From Roseicyclus sp. (lineage in GTDB: Bacteria > Pseudomonadota > Alphaproteobacteria > Rhodobacterales > Rhodobacteraceae): a DNA stretch of 64,000 bases. The DNA lies in NCBI GenBank assembly GCA_018401055.1, contig JAGYLB010000126.1:62001-126000 (forward strand), written 5' to 3'. Under the pieces are notes generated by a model. The model worked only from the letters and a program-made list of their open reading frames with translations. It was not told the DNA's origin and made no database searches. The position numbers were made by a program, and so were the translations under genes. This document shows positions 38,843 through 47,660 of the stretch, one piece after another (within the stretch, counting starts at the first letter, position 1; each line of letters starts with the position of its first letter).

Positions 38843-38861
38843 AATTCACGCTTCGTGAATT
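38843..38861 (-). terminator. AATTCACG hairpin between pdxH and the cold-shock gene
   Basis: On the minus strand AATTCACG, loop AAG, CGTGAATT form a perfect 8-bp stem followed by TTC, 59 bp beyond the pdxH stop and 95 bp ahead of the cold-shock gene start. It is AT-rich at the base, unlike other hairpins here. It may terminate pdxH transcription, or act as an operator or temperature-sensitive leader element for the cold-shock gene. Confidence 0.45.
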
Positions 38862-38919
38862 CGCAAAATTCTTGGAGCTACCGCAGCGTCAGGCAGGGCC
38901 GTGATCGCTGCCTGATGCT

Positions 38920-39540
38920 TCAGGGATTCAACCGCTGCACGTCCCAGTTTGCCCCCGGGGCCGGGCGGGTCCAGCGAAACCGGTCGTGCAGGCGGAAAGG
39001 GCCGTCGGCCCAGAACTCGATCTCGACCGGGGTGATGCGAAAGCCGCCCCAGAATGGCGGACGGTCGGGGTTGGTGCCTTGTTGCGCGGTCACCCGCGCC
39101 ACCTCGGCCACCAGCGAGGCGCGGCCTGACAGGGGTTGCGACTGTTTCGACGCCCAAGCCCCCAGCCGGCTTTTGAGCGAGCGCGAGGCGTAATAGGCAT
39201 CGGCCTGCGGCCCCTCCTCTCGCGTGACCGTGCCCCGCACCCGGATCTGGCGCCGCAGCGATTTCCAGTGCATCACGAAGGCCGCCTTGCCCGAAGCCGT
39301 GATTTCGCGCCCCTTGGCGCTGTCGTAGTTGGTGTAGAAGACAAAGGCGCCCTGCCCCGCGCCCGGCGCCTCGATCTCCTTGAGCAAGACCATCCGCACA
39401 TTGGGCAGGCCGTCGGCATCCACGCTGGCCAGCGCGATTGCGTTGGGGTCGTTGATCTCGGACGCCTCGGCCTCGGCCAGCCAGGCTTGCGCCAGCACGA
39501 AAGGGTCATCGCCCACGAAAATGCCACTTCGGTCGCTCAT
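38920..39540 (-). CDS. pdxH: Pyridoxamine 5'-phosphate oxidase
   Basis: The 206-residue FMN enzyme oxidises pyridoxine and pyridoxamine phosphates to pyridoxal phosphate. It starts [23 protein letters not shown]/substrate-binding blocks are [26 protein letters not shown] and [32 protein letters not shown] and the C-terminal FRWTRP...WDVQRLNP signature confirm it. Full length and in frame. Divergent from fabI. Confidence 0.95.
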   Translation of the reverse strand: MSDRSGIFVGDDPFVLAQAWLAEAEASEINDPNAIALASVDADGLPNVRMVLLKEIEAPGAGQGAFVFYTNYDSAKGREITASGKAAFVMHWKSLRRQIRVRGTVTREEGPQADAYYASRSLKSRLGAWASKQSQPLSGRASLVAEVARVTAQQGTNPDRPPFWGGFRITPVEIEFWADGPFRLHDRFRWTRPAPGANWDVQRLNP

Positions 39541-39676
39541 GCCATGTCCCCTTGTCTGTCACCTTCCCGCGTCAGCTAGCGCCGGGATGCACGCCGTGCA
39601 AGGTTGCGTCTCTTGATGCCTTGCGGGCGATGGCTTAAGCGACCGACACGACATGCAGAACGGACGGTGACGTGAC

Positions 39677-40489
39677 ATGGGTTTGATGACTGGCAAACGC
39701 GGGCTCATCATGGGGCTGGCCAACGACAAATCCATCGCCTGGGGCATCGCCAAGGCGCTGGCCGCCGAGGGGGCGGAGCTGGCGTTTTCCTACCAGGGCG
39801 AGGCGCTTTTGAAGCGCGTGCAGCCCTTGGCCAGCAGCGTTGGGTCGACCCTGATGGTGCCTTGCGACGTCGGCGACGAGAGCTCGCTCGACGCGCTGTT
39901 CGACACGCTCAAGGCGGAATGGGGCAGCCTCGATTTCGTGGTCCATGCAATCGGGTTCTCCGACAAGAACGAGCTGCGCGGGCGCTATGTCGAAACCAGC
40001 CCCGCGAATTTCGCCATGACCATGAACATCTCGGTCTATTCCTTCACCGCCGTCTGCCAACGCGCGGAAAAGATGATGCCCAACGGGGGCTCGCTTTTGA
40101 CGCTGACCTATTACGGCGCCGAAAAGGTCATGCCGCATTACAACGTGATGGGCGTGGCCAAGGCCGCGCTCGAGGCATCGGTGATGTATCTGGCCGAGGA
40201 TCTGGGCCGCGACGGCATCCGGGTGAACGCGATTTCGGCGGGCACGATCAAGACCTTGGCGGCCAGCGGAATCGGCGATTTCCGCTACATCCTGAAGTGG
40301 AACGAATACAACTCGCCCTTGCGCCGGACCGTGACGCAAGACGAGGTGGGGCAATCCGCCCTGTATCTCTTGTCCGACATGTCGAGCGCCGTGACCGGCG
40401 AGGTGCTGCATGTCGATGCGGGCTACCACGTCATCGGCATGAAGAACCCCGAGGCGCCGGACATTAGCCTCGAAAAGAAGGAAGGCTGA
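39677..40489 (+). CDS. fabI: Enoyl-[ACP] reductase (NADH) FabI
   Basis: The 270-residue short-chain dehydrogenase-type enzyme performs the last step of fatty-acid elongation. The glycine-rich NAD motif is [20 protein letters not shown]; the catalytic pair is Tyr155 and Lys162 in [13 protein letters not shown]. FabI-specific [18 protein letters not shown] follows. Start at 39677, with an alternative ATG three codons on. Four bp before gpt, so probably co-transcribed. Confidence 0.95.
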   Translation: MGLMTGKRGLIMGLANDKSIAWGIAKALAAEGAELAFSYQGEALLKRVQPLASSVGSTLMVPCDVGDESSLDALFDTLKAEWGSLDFVVHAIGFSDKNELRGRYVETSPANFAMTMNISVYSFTAVCQRAEKMMPNGGSLLTLTYYGAEKVMPHYNVMGVAKAALEASVMYLAEDLGRDGIRVNAISAGTIKTLAASGIGDFRYILKWNEYNSPLRRTVTQDEVGQSALYLLSDMSSAVTGEVLHVDAGYHVIGMKNPEAPDISLEKKEG

Positions 40490-40493
40490 CGCC

Positions 40494-41015
40494 ATGATCA
40501 CGCCGCTGCCCCATGAGAAAGGCTTTCACGTCAGCTGGGACCAGCTGCACCGCGATGCGCGCGCGCTGGCCTGGCGGCTGGACAAGCGCGGCCCGGGCGC
40601 GGATGGCGCCTGGCGCGCGGTGGTGGCGATCACGCGCGGCGGCATGGCGCCCGCGATGATCGTGGCGCGCGAGCTCGACATCCGCACGGTCGACACGATC
40701 AGCGTGAAATCCTACCACGCGGGCGGCGGCAAGGCCGACACCCAGCGCGAGGCGGAGGTGCTGAAAAGCCCGGACGAGGCGATGATGGGTGACGGCGAGG
40801 GTGTCTTGATCGTCGACGATCTGGTCGACACCGGCAAGACGCTGGAACTGGTCCGCCAGCTTTACCCCAAGGCCCATTTCGCCACGATCTACGCCAAGCC
40901 CAAGGGCGAGCCGATGGTCGACACCTTCATCACCGGGGTGAGCCAGGACACCTGGATCTTCTTCCCTTGGGACATGGCGCTGCAATACGTCGAGCCCTAT
41001 CGCGGCAAGGATTGA
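40494..41015 (+). CDS. gpt: Xanthine(-guanine) phosphoribosyltransferase
   Basis: The 173-residue purine salvage enzyme starts [18 protein letters not shown]. The phosphoribosyltransferase motif [16 protein letters not shown] binds [24 protein letters not shown] and ISVKSYHAG are typical of Gpt. The C-terminus [15 protein letters not shown] provides base contacts. It converts xanthine or guanine to the 5'-monophosphate in the cytoplasm. The gene is followed by a low-GC stretch. Confidence 0.92.
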   Translation: MITPLPHEKGFHVSWDQLHRDARALAWRLDKRGPGADGAWRAVVAITRGGMAPAMIVARELDIRTVDTISVKSYHAGGGKADTQREAEVLKSPDEAMMGDGEGVLIVDDLVDTGKTLELVRQLYPKAHFATIYAKPKGEPMVDTFITGVSQDTWIFFPWDMALQYVEPYRGKD

Positions 41016-41069
41016 GACGGGGGGGCCGCTTTGCGGACAAAGTTTCCTTTTCTCATCGCATCCCAGTAG

Positions 41070-41654
41070 TCAGATTTTTGTATTTAAACTCAATAACTTC
41101 GCCTTCCAAGACTCACGCGTGAGACAGTAGCACCGCCAAGATTGAGGGCCGCCGCCCAAATCCAGATCAGCTTCATGTGCCAAAACCGCACCAAGTTTCA
41201 TCGTCGCTGTTTGCGACCGGATGTTTTCTATTCCAATATGAAACCACGCTTCGGAATTATGCTTATAAAGATGATCCAGCATCAGACTTTTCAGAGCTTG
41301 GTTTGTCGAACCGCCCCAATGTGAGCAAGTCAGAAAGGTGAAACCGATTGACAGTCGCGAGGGCGCTGAAGGATCGGTATAAAATGCTGAACATCCGATC
41401 ACTTCTTCTGTCGCGCGATCTCGAACCAGTAGCGTTCCACCGACGCCAAGAAGAGCAGTGAAATATGCGCCAAAGACGTCTCTCTGATACCTGTTTCGAA
41501 CTGGATGGCCCGCCCAAATGGCAGGATCGCTAGCCGCCAAGGCCAGTTCGTCGATATCTGCGCGAACCAGTGGACAAAGGGCAAGCAAGTCATTTGCAAG
41601 TGACGGTTGAGGATCAAAGTCATGGGGAAATTGAAACATCAGACTCTTTTCCAT
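41070..41654 (-). CDS. GNAT-family N-acetyltransferase, atypically low GC
   Basis: The ~194-residue protein starts MEKSLMFQFPHDFDPQ (alternative ATG five codons later). It has the RimJ/RimL-like acetyltransferase layout: LCPLVRADIDELALAASD, LLVRDRATEEVIGCSAFYT, IGFTFLTCSHWGGSTNQALK as the acetyl-CoA region, and IENIRSQTATMKLGAVL. The substrate is unknown. The gene and its 3' flank are visibly richer in A and T and use more A/T-ending codons than fabI, gpt or aroB around it, suggesting recent acquisition. Confidence 0.82.
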   Translation of the reverse strand: MEKSLMFQFPHDFDPQPSLANDLLALCPLVRADIDELALAASDPAIWAGHPVRNRYQRDVFGAYFTALLGVGGTLLVRDRATEEVIGCSAFYTDPSAPSRLSIGFTFLTCSHWGGSTNQALKSLMLDHLYKHNSEAWFHIGIENIRSQTATMKLGAVLAHEADLDLGGGPQSWRCYCLTRESWKAKLLSLNTKI

Positions 41655-41738
41655 TTGCAATATTAAGCGCGCAGTCGCGCTGCGCACGGGTCGTGTCAAC
41701 CAGGGCTCGAAGCAGACATGCGCGATACCCCACAACCC

Positions 41739-42833
41739 CTAGCCCAAAACCTCTCGCACCGCTTCCCCCGGCACATCCTCCGCCACAAAGGCCTGCCCGA
41801 TCCCGCGCGCCAGGATGAAGCGCAGCTTTCCATCCACCACCTTCTTGTCCTGCCCCATCAGCGCCAGAAGCCCATCCGCATCCGGCAATTCGCCCGCAAT
41901 ATCAGCAATATCCCGCATCATCCCCATCTCGGCCATATGCGCGCGCACCCGGCTTGGGTCCTCCTGGCTGCACAGCCCCAACCGCGCCGATAGCTCAAAG
42001 GCCAGCACGCAGCCGATCGCCACCCCTTCGCCATGCAACAGCCGGTCGGAATAGCCCGTCGCGGCCTCTAGCGCGTGGCCGAAGGTATGGCCAAGGTTCA
42101 GCAAGGCGCGGTCGCCTTGCTCGGTCTCGTCGCGCACCACGATATCGGCCTTCATCTGCACCGAACGCCGCACCGCCTCGGCGCGCAAGCCCGCGTCGCC
42201 TGCCGCAAGCGCAGGCCCGTTCACTTCCAGCCAGTCGAAGAAATCGGCATCCCCCAAAAGCCCGTATTTCGCCACCTCGCCATACCCCGTGCGGAAATCG
42301 CGGGGCGCCAGCGTGCCCAGCACGTCGATATCGGCCAGAACGAGGCTTGGCTGGTGGAATGACCCCACAAGGTTCTTGCCATGCCCTGTGTTGATCCCGG
42401 TCTTGCCGCCTACCGAACTGTCGACCTGCGCCAGCAGTGAGGTCGGCACCTGGACGAAACGCACGCCCCGCCGCAGAATCGCGCAGGCGAACCCCACCAG
42501 GTCACCGATCACGCCGCCGCCAAAGGCCAGCACGACGTCGCGCCGCTCAACCCGTTCTTCCAGCAGCCACTCCACCACCCGGATCAGATGCGGCCAGCTT
42601 TTCGTGCCCTCGCCCGGCGGAAGGATCAGCGCTGCGGCTTGCACGCCGCCCGCGCGCAATCCAGCCTCCAGCCCCGCCAGATGCAGACCCGCCACCGTCT
42701 CTTCGGTGACGATCCAGACCCGCGGCCGCCGCAGCAAGGGCGCAATCTCCTCGCCCGCCCGGCCGATCAGGCCAGCCCCGATCCGCACGTCATAGGCCCG
42801 CTCGCCCAAGGGCACATGCACCGTCACGCTCAT
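41739..42833 (-). CDS. aroB: 3-dehydroquinate synthase
   Basis: The 364-residue NAD- and zinc-dependent enzyme performs the second shikimate step. It starts MSVTVHVPLGERAYDV. Motifs: LAFGGGVIGDLVGFACAI, VPTSLLAQVDSSVGGKTGIN, AKYGLLGD, and zinc ligands in LNLGHTFGHALEA and LHGEGVAIG. The ATG overlaps the aroK stop (ATGA), the usual aroK-aroB operon. Full length, no frameshift. Confidence 0.95.
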   Translation of the reverse strand: MSVTVHVPLGERAYDVRIGAGLIGRAGEEIAPLLRRPRVWIVTEETVAGLHLAGLEAGLRAGGVQAAALILPPGEGTKSWPHLIRVVEWLLEERVERRDVVLAFGGGVIGDLVGFACAILRRGVRFVQVPTSLLAQVDSSVGGKTGINTGHGKNLVGSFHQPSLVLADIDVLGTLAPRDFRTGYGEVAKYGLLGDADFFDWLEVNGPALAAGDAGLRAEAVRRSVQMKADIVVRDETEQGDRALLNLGHTFGHALEAATGYSDRLLHGEGVAIGCVLAFELSARLGLCSQEDPSRVRAHMAEMGMMRDIADIAGELPDADGLLALMGQDKKVVDGKLRFILARGIGQAFVAEDVPGEAVREVLG

Positions 42834-43411
42834 CCGCGATATCCCTTCACCGCGCCTACGCGCGCCAGTTCCGCCATCACATGTTCGGCCGTCTCTTCGA
42901 TCGACCAATCGGCATGAACATCCACCGACACGGGCGCCAGCGCATAGACCGGTTCGCGCTCGGCATAGAGCGCGGTCAGCGTGGCCTTGGGCGTCTTGGT
43001 GCGCAAAAGCGGCCGGGTCGCCTTGTGCCGAACCCGCGACCAGAGAAGTTCCAGATCGGCCTTGAGCCAGACCACCGCGGCCGAAGCCGTCAAGAGCTTG
43101 CGGTTGCCCTCCGACATCCAGGCCCCACCGCCCGTCGACAAGATCGTGGGCGGCCCGTCCAGAAGGCGCGCGATGACCGCACTTTCCTTTTCCCGAAAGA
43201 AGGGCTCGCCATATCGTTCGAAAATCTCGGCGATGGAGAGCTGGCTGGAATTCACGATCTCGGCGTCCGAGTCGCGCATCTCAACCCCAAGCCGCGTGGC
43301 CAGCGCGCGGCCCACAGCGGTCTTGCCCGCCCCCATCATCCCTACAAGGACAACGCTACGGCACAGGTCTTCGCCCCGGTCTTCACGCGAATGTGGCGTC
43401 GTTTCGCCCAT
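42830..43411 (-). CDS. aroK: Shikimate kinase
   Basis: The 193-residue kinase starts MGETTPHSREDRGEDLCR. The P-loop is GMMGAGKT (residues 24-31); DSDAEI binds Mg and shikimate; FREKESAVI, LSTGGGAW and the lid Arg in RPLLRTKTP follow. It phosphorylates shikimate in the cytoplasm. Start chosen at 43411; an ATG 33 bp upstream adds residues absent from the family. Coupled to aroB by a 4-bp overlap. Confidence 0.94.
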   Translation of the reverse strand: MGETTPHSREDRGEDLCRSVVLVGMMGAGKTAVGRALATRLGVEMRDSDAEIVNSSQLSIAEIFERYGEPFFREKESAVIARLLDGPPTILSTGGGAWMSEGNRKLLTASAAVVWLKADLELLWSRVRHKATRPLLRTKTPKATLTALYAEREPVYALAPVSVDVHADWSIEETAEHVMAELARVGAVKGYRG

Positions 43412-43544
43412 GGTCCCGAAAAAACTTTCCCCTGACTGGCGCAATTTCGCCGGTCATGCCTTATAAGGATTCAAGAACGGCGGCAAACGCCGATCCACGC
43501 GAAAATCCGCGCGGACCATGACATGAGGCAAGGAGCGCAAGACC

Positions 43545-43679
43545 ATGGGGCGCATCATCCGCTTTCTGCTGATCTTGATCGTGCTGGGGGGGCTTGGCCT
43601 GGTCGGCTATTCCTATTCCGGCTATCTCGTGCCCGCGCAGCAGACCGTGACCATGCCGGTGGAGATCGATGTCGACTAG
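43545..43679 (+). CDS. 44-residue single-span membrane protein upstream of xerD operon
   Basis: The short frame MGRIIRFLLILIVLGGLGLV...GYLVPAQQT, ending MPVEIDVD, has a short basic N-terminus, one hydrophobic helix (~5-26) and a short acidic periplasmic tail. AGGAGCGCAAGACC precedes the ATG with good spacing. Its last 11 bp overlap the start of the next gene, so the two are translationally linked. I recall similar small proteins in this position in Rhodobacteraceae but know no function. Confidence 0.7.
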   Translation: MGRIIRFLLILIVLGGLGLVGYSYSGYLVPAQQTVTMPVEIDVD

Positions 43680-45208
43680 ACCCGCCGCAGCGGCGCTTGG
43701 CCTGTTGCTGCTCTGCGCCCCGCCTGTCTTTGCACAGGCGCAAAGCCCGACCGACCTGTCCGGCCTGCCCGAGATGACGGCGCCCGACTGGCTGTCGGAC
43801 ACGATCACAAGGCCGCATGCCAATGTCGCCACTTCGGCCCTTCCGCCGCAGATCACCGTCATGCCCATCGGCGCGGTCGAGATCGAGGCGATCGGCCTCT
43901 TGCCCCCCGCCATCACCGGCCTGCCGCGCGACCTCTGGGGCGCCTCCGAGACCGAGACACTGGCCCGCCTGATCGCAGCGCAACCCGTGCAGGGTCTGCC
44001 CGCGATCCAGAGTTTCACCGAAACCCTCGTGCTGGCCGAGCTTGACCCGCCCGTCGATGCCGACCCCGACCGTGCGGCGCTGTTTCTGGCGCGGCTCGAC
44101 CTGCTTCTGGCGCGCGGCGCGCTCGACCCGGCGCAGGCGCTGATCGAACGCGCCACGCCCCGCAACCCCGAGGTCTTCCGCCGCTGGTTCGACATCTCCT
44201 TGCTGTCGGACCATGCCGAACGCGCCTGCACGGCGATGGCCGCCAACCCCGACATCGCCCCCACCCTGCCCGCGCGGATCTTTTGCCTTGCCCGGTCCGG
44301 CGATTGGTCCGCCGCCGCCCTGACGCTCGGCACCGGCGAGGCGCTGGGGCGGATCACCACCGCGGAGGGCGATTTGATCGCGCGCTTTCTCGACCCCGAA
44401 TTGTTCGAGGGCGAAGACCCGCTGCCACCCGACGCCGCCCTGACGCCGCTGACCTTCCAGATGCGATCGGCGATCGGCGAACGCCCCGCCACCGCCCGCC
44501 TGCCGCTGGCCTTTGCCCATGCCGATCTGAGCGATCTGGCGGGCTGGCGCGCGCAACTGGACGCGGCCGAACGGCTGACCCGATCCGGCGCGATCGAACC
44601 GGCGCAATGGCTGGCGATCTACACCGCGCGTGTCCCCTCGGCCTCGGGCGGGGTCTGGGACCGGGTCGCGGCCCTGCAACGATTCGACGCCGCCATCCTT
44701 GCGGGCGATACGGCCACCACCACCGCCCATCTAGCCCCGGCATGGGAGGCGATGGCGGCGGCAGGGCTTGAGACAGCCTTTGCCGAGACCTATGCAGATC
44801 TCCTGATGCGCCTGCCGCTCACCGGCGAGGCGGGGTTGCTTGCGCGGCGCATCGCGCTGTTGTCCTCGCGCTATGAACAGGTCGCTCAAGCGGCGGTGGC
44901 GCAAAGCGAGGCCGAGCGTTTCGCCTTCGCCATCGCCACCGGCCAGACCGCAGAACTGCCTGACGGGCGCAGGCCTGATGGCCGCCGCCGTCGCAGGGGC
45001 CTTTGCCGAGACCTTGCCCGACCATCGCTATGCCTGGTTCCTTGAAAACGACCGTCTGGGCGAGGCGCTGCTGCGTGCGGCGCTCGTGCTGTCCGACCCG
45101 GACCGTGACCCCGATGACGTCACCGATGCGCTGACGCTTTACCGCGCCGTTGGGCTGGAGGATGTGGCGCGGCGCGCGGCGCTGCAACTCGTCTTGCTGG
45201 CCGAATGA
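43669..45208 (+). CDS. Exported hypothetical protein, helical repeat-like (frameshifted)
   Basis: The ~512-residue protein has a signal peptide (MSTRPAAAALGLLLLCAPPV ending FAQAQ). The body is Ala/Leu-rich and helical (DRAALFLARLDLLLARGALD, FRRWFDISLLSDHAERAC), consistent with TPR/SEL-like repeats, but no exact repeat consensus is visible. Near 44962, after TAEL, one base breaks the frame and TGAGLMAAAVAGAFAETLPD runs on to the stop at 45208. The stop overlaps the xerD ATG. Probably periplasmic; function unknown. Confidence 0.72.
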
Positions 45209-46155
45209 CCGCGATGGCCGCCCCGCAAGACGACAGCCGCAAGATCGCCGCCTTCCTCGACGCGCAGGCCGCCGAACAAGGTGCTGCGCGCAACACCCGG
45301 TTGGCCTATGGTCGCGACCTCATGGACGCCAGCGGCTGGCTTGCCCGCCGGGGCGGCGACCTCGGCCATGCCGCGCGGCCCGCGGTCGAGGCCTACCTGA
45401 CCGATCTTGACGCGCAGGGGTTGGCCCCCGCCACACGCGCGCGCCGCCTTTCGGCGCTCAAGCAATTCTACCGCTTCGCCGTCGACGAAGGCTGGCGGAC
45501 CGATAATCCGGCGCTGCAGATCAAGGGGCCGGGCAAGCGCCGAACCCTGCCCGACACGCTCAGCATGGAGGAGGTCGACGCGATGCTCACTGCGGCAACG
45601 ACCCATGGCCGCAGCCCCGCCGACCGGCTGCGGATCACCTGCCTGATGCAGGTGCTCTATGCCACGGGCCTGCGGGTCACCGAACTGGTGTCGCTGCCCG
45701 TGGCGGCAGTGCGCGGCAACCCGCAGCTTTTGCTGGTGCGCGGCAAGGGCGACAAGGACCGCATGGTGCCGCTTTCGCCACCGGCACGCGCGGCCATCAC
45801 CGCCTGGCTCGCCCACCGAGATGCCGAGGAGGACCGCGCGCGGATTGAAACCGGTGCCAAACCCTCCTCCTTCCTCTTTCCCTCCCGAGCCAAGGAGGGG
45901 CATCTGACCCGCATCCGCTTCTTTACCCTCATCAAGGAACTGGCCCTCGCCGCCAACCTCGACCCGGCCAAGATCACGCCCCACACACTGCGCCACGCCT
46001 TCGCCACCCACCTGTTGCAAAACGGGGCCGACTTGCGCGCGATCCAGACGCTGCTGGGTCACGCCGACATCGCCACCACCGAGATCTATACCCATATACT
46101 CGACGAACGCCTCAAGCGCCTCGTTCTCGACAACCACCCACTGGCCAACCGGTAA
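45205..46155 (+). CDS. xerD: Site-specific tyrosine recombinase XerD
   Basis: The 316-residue recombinase resolves chromosome dimers at dif with XerC and FtsK. It has an N-terminal SAM-like core-binding domain (~10-100) and a catalytic domain with all active residues: Arg157 (ATGLRVTEL), Lys181 (RGKGDK), His260 and Arg263 (HTLRHAF), His286 (LLGHADI) and Tyr295 (EIYTH). The length is typical of XerD. No phage or integron context, so it is the housekeeping enzyme. ATGA overlap with the preceding gene. Confidence 0.93.
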   Translation: MTAMAAPQDDSRKIAAFLDAQAAEQGAARNTRLAYGRDLMDASGWLARRGGDLGHAARPAVEAYLTDLDAQGLAPATRARRLSALKQFYRFAVDEGWRTDNPALQIKGPGKRRTLPDTLSMEEVDAMLTAATTHGRSPADRLRITCLMQVLYATGLRVTELVSLPVAAVRGNPQLLLVRGKGDKDRMVPLSPPARAAITAWLAHRDAEEDRARIETGAKPSSFLFPSRAKEGHLTRIRFFTLIKELALAANLDPAKITPHTLRHAFATHLLQNGADLRAIQTLLGHADIATTEIYTHILDERLKRLVLDNHPLANR

Positions 46156-46190
46156 CATCGCATCAAGGCTAACGCGCGCGCCCTTCTTCG

Positions 46191-46245
46191 TTTCAAAAAT
46201 ATCCCGGGGGGAACGGCCGCAGGCCGTTGGGGGCAGAGCCCCCCA
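46191..46245. repeat. Rhodobacteraceae-type intergenic palindromic repeat
   Basis: The sequence TTTCAAAAATATCCCGGGGG is followed by two adjacent hairpins, AACGGCC-GCA-GGCCGTT and GGGGG-CAGAG-CCCCC. This A-rich lead plus double hairpin resembles a dispersed intergenic element I know from Rhodobacteraceae genomes. Only one copy is seen in the window. It separates xerD from the CNNM gene and may act as terminator or mRNA stabiliser. Confidence 0.5.
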
Positions 46246-46313
46246 GCCACATCGGCCCTCAAGCCCAAGCACACCATCTTGCAGCAACCCGTGTCACACC
46301 CCATAACCACGCC

Positions 46314-47660
46314 ATGGAACCCTCCGCTATGACCGATACAGCCTCGGCGCTGGCCGACCCCTCGACCTGGATCACGGCAGCCGTGATCTTGGTCCTTCTG
46401 GTTTGCTCAGGAATTTTCTCGGGCTCGGAAACAGGTCTCACGGCAGCCTCCCGCGGCAAGCTGCGGGCAATGGCAGACAGGGGTGACGGATCGTCCAAGG
46501 GGGCGCTGCGCGCGCTGGCCCTCAAGGAAGACAATGAACGCCTGATCGGCGGCATCTTGCTGGGCAACAATCTGGTAAACATCCTGGCCACCTCGCTGGC
46601 GACGGTGCTGTTCACTGCGATCGTCGGCGAAGGCGGGGTCGCCATCGCCACGCTGGTGATGACCGCCATGGTCCTGATCTTTTCCGAGGTCCTGCCAAAG
46701 ACCTACGCAATCAACGACCCCGAGCGGACGGCCGCCCGCGCGGCGCAGCCCATCGGGCTGATCATCGCCGTCATGGCCCCTGTCGTGGCTGTCGTGCGCC
46801 TGATCGTGCGCGGCGTGCTGCGGCTTTTCGGGGTGCGCATCGATGCCAGCGCCAACATGCTGTCCGTGCACGAGGAAATCATGGGCGCGCTCTCCATCGG
46901 CCATTCCGAGGGCACGGTGGAAAAGGAACAGCGCGACCGCCTGCTCGGCGCGCTCGACCTGCATGAACGCACGGTCGAAGAGATCATGCTCCACCGCTCG
47001 GGCATCGAGATGATCGACGGCGAAGCCGACCCCGAGGTGATCCTGAGCCAGGCGCTGCAATCGCCCCACACGCGTCTTCCGGTGTTCAAAGGTGAGCCGG
47101 AAAACGTCATCGGCCTTGTCCATGCCAAGGACCTTCTGCGAGCCGTCGACCGCCTGACCCGCGGCGAGGATGCGCCGGGCATCTCGGGCTTCAAGATCAT
47201 GGATGTGGCAGTGAAGCCCTACTTCATCCCCGAGACCACGACGCTTGACGACCAGTTACGCCAATTCCTGCGCCGCCATACGCATTTCGCGCTGGTGGTC
47301 GATGAATATGGCGCGCTGCGCGGTCTCATCACGCTCGAGGACATCCTCGAAGAGATCGTCGGCGAGATTACCGATGAATTCGACGTCAAGGAGGCCCCGG
47401 AGCTGGCACCGGCACCCGATGGCAACTACCTGATCGACGGCGCGATGACGATCCGCGACTTCAACCGCGCGACCGATTTCACCCTGCCCGACGAAGAGGC
47501 CAACACGGTCGCAGGGCTTGTCATCCACGAGGCACAGACCATCCCCGTGGTGGGCCAATGCTTCAGCTTCCACGGCTTCCGCTTCGAGGTCGCCGAACGC
47601 GACCGCAACCGGCTGACCCGCCTCAAGGTCCGGAAACTGGGCTGGGGCGGGCGGCCGTGA
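46314..47660 (+). CDS. CNNM/CorC-type hemolysin-family protein with CBS domains
   Basis: The ~448-residue membrane protein has an N-terminal DUF21/CNNM transmembrane domain (ITAAVILVLLVCSGIFSGSE, LLGNNLVNILATSLATV), a tandem CBS pair (~220-340; HTRLPVFKGEPENVIGLVHA, FALVVDEYGALRGLITLEDI) and a C-terminal CorC_HlyC domain (DGAMTIRDFNRATDF). Despite the name, relatives act in Mg/Co efflux. Start taken as ATG 46314; ATG 46329 is equally possible, as neither has a clear ribosome site. The 3' end overlaps the convergent DUF2254 gene by 38 bp. Confidence 0.9.
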   Translation: MEPSAMTDTASALADPSTWITAAVILVLLVCSGIFSGSETGLTAASRGKLRAMADRGDGSSKGALRALALKEDNERLIGGILLGNNLVNILATSLATVLFTAIVGEGGVAIATLVMTAMVLIFSEVLPKTYAINDPERTAARAAQPIGLIIAVMAPVVAVVRLIVRGVLRLFGVRIDASANMLSVHEEIMGALSIGHSEGTVEKEQRDRLLGALDLHERTVEEIMLHRSGIEMIDGEADPEVILSQALQSPHTRLPVFKGEPENVIGLVHAKDLLRAVDRLTRGEDAPGISGFKIMDVAVKPYFIPETTTLDDQLRQFLRRHTHFALVVDEYGALRGLITLEDILEEIVGEITDEFDVKEAPELAPAPDGNYLIDGAMTIRDFNRATDFTLPDEEANTVAGLVIHEAQTIPVVGQCFSFHGFRFEVAERDRNRLTRLKVRKLGWGGRP

